Shown piece after piece: positions 6,950 through 10,300 of a stretch of DNA of 10,300 nucleotides (the first letter of the stretch is position 1; each line of letters begins with the position of its first letter). The notes under the pieces were generated by a model. That model was not told where the DNA came from, searched no databases, and saw only the letters and a program-made list of their open reading frames with translations. A program made the translations under genes and the position numbers. The stretch is from NCBI GenBank assembly GCA_002869605.1, contig PKUI01000089.1, positions 1 through 10,300 on the forward strand, given 5' to 3'. Source of the stretch: Desulfuromonas sp. GTDB taxonomy: Bacteria; Desulfobacterota; Desulfuromonadia; Desulfuromonadales; SZUA-401.

Positions 6950-7001
6950 CTTGTCCTTGAACGAATTTTTCAAGGGTTCGACAAGCTGATGCCGTCTTGT
7001 C
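6950..7001. promoter_or_regulatory. Nested and alternative inverted repeats upstream of the RelA/SpoT-domain gene
   Basis: CCTTGAA (6955-6961) and TTCAAGG (6969-6975) form a perfect seven-base dyad around a seven-base loop. Outside it, CTTGTC (6950-6955) is complementary to GACAAG (6980-6985), which is also complementary to a second CTTGTC (6996-7001). The middle GACAAG can therefore pair with either side but not both. It may be a regulator binding site or, if transcribed, a pair of competing hairpins. Confidence 0.4.
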
Positions 7002-7015
7002 AGATCTGGAAACGG

Positions 7016-7048
7016 AAACAAAAAAAGGGGCGCTCCGCAGAGCGCCCC
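7016..7048 (-). terminator. Intrinsic terminator of the hybOAB module
   Basis: On the minus strand GGGGCGCTC (7048-7040) and GAGCGCCCC (7035-7027) form a perfect nine-base GC-rich stem with a four-base loop, followed at once by seven T (7026-7020), a G and three more T. It lies about 30 bases after the hybB stop. This is a textbook rho-independent terminator and separates the hyb module from the genes downstream. Confidence 0.93.
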
Positions 7049-7076
7049 CAGTCCCCATTACAGGGGGGGGAGAAAC

Positions 7077-8258
7077 CTAGTGCTGTTCTTCGAGGATCGG
7101 CAGGTAGTTGACGGCGAACTTGTAGAGCAGCACACCGAAGGCGATGAACGCGAAGGTAATCGCGAACTCCCCGACCGAGGGGAAATAATCCCAGCCCGGG
7201 CCCATGTCCATACCGACAAGAAAGACGTTGAAGCGATACGTCACCACGCCGAGGATCACCGACAGGGCGCTGAAAAACAGACGCCAGTCATTCTCGCGGG
7301 TCTGCTTCTGCAGGAACATCACCAGCGGCCCGGCGAACAGGGCTATTTCGAGCAGGAAGGCCATCCCCTGCAGGCTGCCGTCGAAGGCGCTTGGCAGCGC
7401 TCCTCGGTAGATGACGTCGCCGATGCGCAGCACCAGGAAGGGGATCAGGAAGATCGGGATGTACCTGGAGATGCCGCCGAGCAGATCGATTTCCGATTTG
7501 CGTCCGAACAGCTTGGAAGCGAGGGTTCCCTCGAAGATCACCATCGGGATGCCGCCGGACATCGCCGAGAGCAAAAACAGCAGCGGCGAGAGCGGCGTCA
7601 GCCAGAGTTCGTGAAGCTTGTACGAGGCGATCAGCATCATGGTGCCGAGCGACGACTTGTGGCCGAAGGAGAGCACGATGCCGCCGATGACGAAGAACAC
7701 CATGATACGACGCAGCACCGTGTCGGCCTTGCCGAGCAGCGCATCGAGCGGACCGTTGAAACTGGCAAGTTTGCCCGGCAGGTGCACGTTCCCCTTGTAC
7801 TCCTCAATGACGTTGGGGATGTTCTCCACCCCCAGCACCGTCAGATACAGGGTGACGCACCAGGCGACCTCGAACAGCACCGAGTTGCCGTTCCAGTAGA
7901 CCAGGGCGTGCCAGATGTAGTACCAGCGACCGAGATCGAAGGCGACCGCCATCGCCACCAGCATATAGCCGATGAACGCGGTGAGGATCGCCGGGCGCAG
8001 CAGCGGATGATACTTGTGCTTGCCGAACACCTCCACCACCAGCGCGGTGGTGAAGCCGCCGGCAGCCAGAGCCACCCCGCAGGCGACGTCAAAGGCAATC
8101 CAAATCCCCATCGGGTACGAGGGGTTGAGGTTGGTCACCGAGCCGAAGCCGAAGAAGAAGCGCGGCAGGGCAAACAGAGCGCCCAAGAACATGATGAAAA
8201 GCAGGAACATCACGTTGGGGGTGAAGAATTTCTGACGCAGAGGGGCTGCTTTACTCAT
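7077..8258 (-). CDS. hybB: Hydrogenase-2-type integral membrane subunit, NrfD/PsrC family
   Basis: This is a polytopic membrane protein that takes electrons from the HybA-type ferredoxin and passes them to, or from, quinone. From ATG 8258 it has 393 residues, almost exactly the length of E. coli HybB (392). Strongly hydrophobic segments run through the whole length, for example near 16-32, 51-75, 90-108, 128-144, 185-199, 220-240, 266-280, 298-315, 328-347 and 362-382, consistent with about ten membrane passes. The stretch HELWLTPLSPLLFLLSAMSGG (215-235) is typical of the family. The frame is open 22 codons further upstream, but AAGGAG six bases before 8258 fixes the start. It overlaps the end of hybA by eight bases, so translation is probably coupled. 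Confidence 0.93.
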   Translation of the reverse strand: MSKAAPLRQKFFTPNVMFLLFIMFLGALFALPRFFFGFGSVTNLNPSYPMGIWIAFDVACGVALAAGGFTTALVVEVFGKHKYHPLLRPAILTAFIGYMLVAMAVAFDLGRWYYIWHALVYWNGNSVLFEVAWCVTLYLTVLGVENIPNVIEEYKGNVHLPGKLASFNGPLDALLGKADTVLRRIMVFFVIGGIVLSFGHKSSLGTMMLIASYKLHELWLTPLSPLLFLLSAMSGGIPMVIFEGTLASKLFGRKSEIDLLGGISRYIPIFLIPFLVLRIGDVIYRGALPSAFDGSLQGMAFLLEIALFAGPLVMFLQKQTRENDWRLFFSALSVILGVVTYRFNVFLVGMDMGPGWDYFPSVGEFAITFAFIAFGVLLYKFAVNYLPILEEQH

Positions 8259-9153
8259 GGCCGTCTCCTTCCTGTTGCTTGTGCTTACGGTTGTTGAAGG
8301 CCATGATCCCACCGAGGGTGGCATAGATCGCTACCGGTGGGATGAAGTACTTGAACACCCCGTGCTGGATCGCCTCGGTGAGACGCGGCGGCGCCTTGTA
8401 GCCGAAGTCGGGCAGGCCAAGGTCGGCAAAGGCGACCTCTTTTTTGCTCAGGTAGAGCACGTTGGTGCCCCCAACCTCTTTTTCGCCGTAGACATAGTTG
8501 CGGTAACGCGCAGGTTCGGCGGCGATCCGCTCGCGGGCGATCCGCTTGAGATCACCGCGCTTGCCGAAGACGATGGCACCGGCCGGGCAGGTCATGGAAC
8601 AGGCGGTCGGCTCCCCTTTTTTGAGGCGCGTCTCGCTGCACAGGGTGCACTTCTTGATATCGGGGATCGCGGCGTGCCACTCGAACTGCGGCACGTTGTA
8701 GGGGCACGCCATCATGCAGTAGCGGCAGCCCATGCACTTGTCGCTGTCCCAGGTCACTGCGCCGTTCTCCTGTTTCTTGAGCGCCCCGACCAGGCAGGCC
8801 GACTGGCAGGCCGGGTCGACGCAGTGCATGCACTGCTGCTTGACGAAGGTCGCCTCGCCGCTCTGCTCATCACGGTGCATCTTGATCAGGGTATAGGTGT
8901 GTTCCGAGAGCGCGCGCGGCGAATCGTAGATTTCCTCGCTGAGGCTGGTTTCGGGCTTGAGCTTGTTTTCTTTCTTACACGCGGACTGGCACGCCTTGCA
9001 GCCAATGCAGCGCGTCGAGTCGTTAAGCATGCCGTAGCCCTCGTCGGGGTTGGATGTCGGCGCACTGTTGGCCTGGGCTCTGCCCGTGCCGCACACCACT
9101 CCCGCACCGGTGACGGCTGCCACCTTGAGAAATTTTCTGCGGTCGATCGACAT
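8251..9153 (-). CDS. hybA: Hydrogenase-2-type periplasmic ferredoxin subunit with Tat signal
   Basis: This 300-residue electron carrier sits between the hydrogenase small subunit and the NrfD-type membrane subunit. It begins with a twin-arginine signal (RRKFLK at 5-10, then a hydrophobic stretch ending near AQA 26-28), so it is exported folded to the periplasm. Sixteen cysteines fit four [4Fe-4S] clusters: C49/52/55/59, C108/111/116/120, C140/143/146/150 and C169/172/185/189. A hydrophobic segment at about 268-287 followed by a basic/polar tail looks like a C-terminal membrane anchor, as in E. coli HybA. The start ATG 9153 has AAGGAG six bases upstream, lying inside the last codons of hybO, with three bases between the two genes. 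Other members of the large DmsB/NrfC-like family look similar; the neighbours make the HybA assignment firm. Confidence 0.93.
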   Translation of the reverse strand: MSIDRRKFLKVAAVTGAGVVCGTGRAQANSAPTSNPDEGYGMLNDSTRCIGCKACQSACKKENKLKPETSLSEEIYDSPRALSEHTYTLIKMHRDEQSGEATFVKQQCMHCVDPACQSACLVGALKKQENGAVTWDSDKCMGCRYCMMACPYNVPQFEWHAAIPDIKKCTLCSETRLKKGEPTACSMTCPAGAIVFGKRGDLKRIARERIAAEPARYRNYVYGEKEVGGTNVLYLSKKEVAFADLGLPDFGYKAPPRLTEAIQHGVFKYFIPPVAIYATLGGIMAFNNRKHKQQEGDGHE

Positions 9154-9156
9154 CCG

Positions 9157-10260
9157 TTACTCCTTCCCGTCCCGGTCGCGGTCCGAATCGTTGTCACGCT
9201 TCTTGAGCATGTTCATACCGACGGCACCGGCGGCGATACCGGCGACCGCGCCGTAGGTCGGCGAGAAGTCGACCTTCTGCTCGTGGCTGGTGTAGATCGG
9301 CGGGTAGGCCGCCGGCGGGGTCGCATCCTGGATCGGTACGATGTTGTGCATCGAACCCTCGAAGGGAAACTCCTTCTCGGCGCAGCCGATACAGGGGTGG
9401 CGGTTCTCGATGCACCAGTTGGTGCCGGAGTTGAACTTCTTCTCCGGGCAGTTGGCCTTGGCCACCGGCCCCTTGCAACCGAGCTTGTAGAGGCAGCCTT
9501 CGTCGCCGAACTTCTGCGCGAACTTGCCGGCGTCGAACTGGCCGCGCAGCGGGCAGTTATCATGGATCAGCTTGCTGTAGTGCATCGTCGGACGGCTGTC
9601 GGCATCGAGCTTGATCGAAGCGGGGCCGCCTAGCAGCAGCGCGGCGACGGTGCCGATGAACCAGTCGGGATGAATCGCGCAACCCGGGAGATTGATCACC
9701 GGGGTGCTGATCCCCTTGGCGTCGAGCACCTGCTTGACGCCGACCGAGCCGGAGGGGTTCATGTTGGCCTTGGGGATGCCGCCAAAGGCTGCGCAGCTGC
9801 CGACCGCGATCACCGCGGTGGCCTTCTTGCCGAGCCGTTCGACATGCTCCTTCGCGGTGATGCCGTGACCATCCTTCTCGCCGATTTCCATCACGCGACC
9901 GTCATCGGCGGTACCGACCGAGCCTTCGACCACCAGCAGAAACGGCTTCTTCTCGGTTTCGTACATCGCCTCCATGGCGAGGTCCCCGGCAGCGGCCATC
10001 ACTGTCGGATGGAAGGCCATCTCGGTGTGATGCCCGGGGATCACCTGGTCGAGCAGCACGTCCTGGATACGCGGCGACAGGGTGTTAAGCAGCGATACAG
10101 AACAACCGCTACAGGCCCCGGCGGCCAGCCAGATGATCGGAGTCTCCTGGATGGCGCTGGCGAAGGCCTTCTTCAGCAGCGGATTGTCGAACAGGTTCAG
10201 ACCGAGCGCCGCAGCGCTACCGGCCGAGACTTTCAGAAATTTACGTCGTGATACCGTCAT
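9157..10260 (-). CDS. hybO: Periplasmic [NiFe]-hydrogenase small subunit, HybO-like, with Tat signal
   Basis: This is the 367-residue electron-transfer subunit of a membrane-bound uptake hydrogenase. It has a twin-arginine signal (SRRKFLK, 4-10) with a possible cleavage site after ASA (34-36), and a weakly hydrophobic C-terminal anchor at about 335-352 followed by a charged tail. Proximal cluster ligands are C50, C53 (GACSGC), C156 (GSCAAFGG) and C194 (PGC). Distal cluster ligands are H233, C236, C256 and C262. The medial cluster region has C271, C290 and C293, plus C283 where the standard enzymes have proline, which may make it a [4Fe-4S] rather than a [3Fe-4S] cluster. The start has AAGGAG six bases upstream. 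No large subunit gene is in the same module within this window; its partner must be encoded outside. Confidence 0.94.
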   Translation of the reverse strand: MTVSRRKFLKVSAGSAAALGLNLFDNPLLKKAFASAIQETPIIWLAAGACSGCSVSLLNTLSPRIQDVLLDQVIPGHHTEMAFHPTVMAAAGDLAMEAMYETEKKPFLLVVEGSVGTADDGRVMEIGEKDGHGITAKEHVERLGKKATAVIAVGSCAAFGGIPKANMNPSGSVGVKQVLDAKGISTPVINLPGCAIHPDWFIGTVAALLLGGPASIKLDADSRPTMHYSKLIHDNCPLRGQFDAGKFAQKFGDEGCLYKLGCKGPVAKANCPEKKFNSGTNWCIENRHPCIGCAEKEFPFEGSMHNIVPIQDATPPAAYPPIYTSHEQKVDFSPTYGAVAGIAAGAVGMNMLKKRDNDSDRDRDGKE

Positions 10261-10300
10261 GGTTCTCTCCTTGAGAATCTCTCTTTATCTAATGAGTAAA
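10261..10300 (-). promoter_or_regulatory. Leader of hybO with strong ribosome site
   Basis: AAGGAG (10272-10267) lies six bases before the hybO start. The remaining bases contain in-frame stops on the minus strand (TAG and TAA near 10286-10292) and no recognisable promoter; the window ends too soon to say whether a gene lies immediately upstream. Confidence 0.6.

Noticed and set aside
6876..7058. Small 60-codon minus-strand frame before the RelA/SpoT-domain gene
   Set aside because: It runs across the intrinsic terminator and the inverted repeats, has no ribosome site, and no recognisable protein features.
7080..9633. Long + strand open frames (7080-8297 and 8257-9633)
   Set aside because: They are antisense to hybB, hybA and hybO, are rich in charged low-complexity sequence, and show no family motif.

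Overview
The window is about 10.3 kb of moderately GC-rich bacterial DNA. Every convincing gene lies on the minus strand, so biological order runs from base 10300 down to base 1. The gene content is two different [NiFe]-hydrogenase gene sets separated by two other genes. The combination suggests an anaerobic, H2-metabolising proteobacterium. A Desulfuromonadales/Geobacter-like deltaproteobacterium is my best guess, but it rests on gene style and a repeat type rather than on a marker gene.

Region 1 (10300-7016) is a membrane-bound, periplasm-facing uptake hydrogenase module of the HybO-HybA-HybB type. It encodes a Tat-exported small subunit, a Tat-exported ferredoxin-like protein with four Fe-S clusters and a C-terminal anchor, and an NrfD-family quinone-reactive membrane protein. 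The three genes are tightly packed, each with an AAGGAG ribosome site six bases from its start. A strong intrinsic terminator closes the module. No catalytic large subunit follows, although in the best known operons of this type one does.

Region 2 (7015-5485) holds a visibly AT-richer gene for a RelA/SpoT-type nucleotide pyrophosphokinase domain protein with an uncharacterised C-terminal part. Inverted repeats lie upstream of it.

Region 3 (5558-4486) has its own consensus-like promoter and encodes a rhomboid-type intramembrane serine protease fused to C-terminal TPR-like repeats.

Region 4 (4454-1) is a cytoplasmic group 3b (sulfhydrogenase-type) NAD(P)-linked hydrogenase operon. Its order is promoter, fused beta-gamma electron-transfer subunit, palindromic repeat of about 100 bp, small (delta) subunit, large (alpha) subunit, and a maturation protease that runs off the window edge. 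The last three genes overlap and are probably translationally coupled.

Together, region 1 would pass electrons from periplasmic H2 to the quinone pool, if a large subunit exists elsewhere. Region 4 would exchange electrons between H2 and NAD(P)(H) in the cytoplasm. No stretch longer than 300 bases lacks a gene. The intergenic gaps are 2338-2487, 4375-4485, 5485-5721, 6805-7076 and 10261-10300, and each is described below. I saw no tRNA, rRNA, CRISPR array or insertion sequence.
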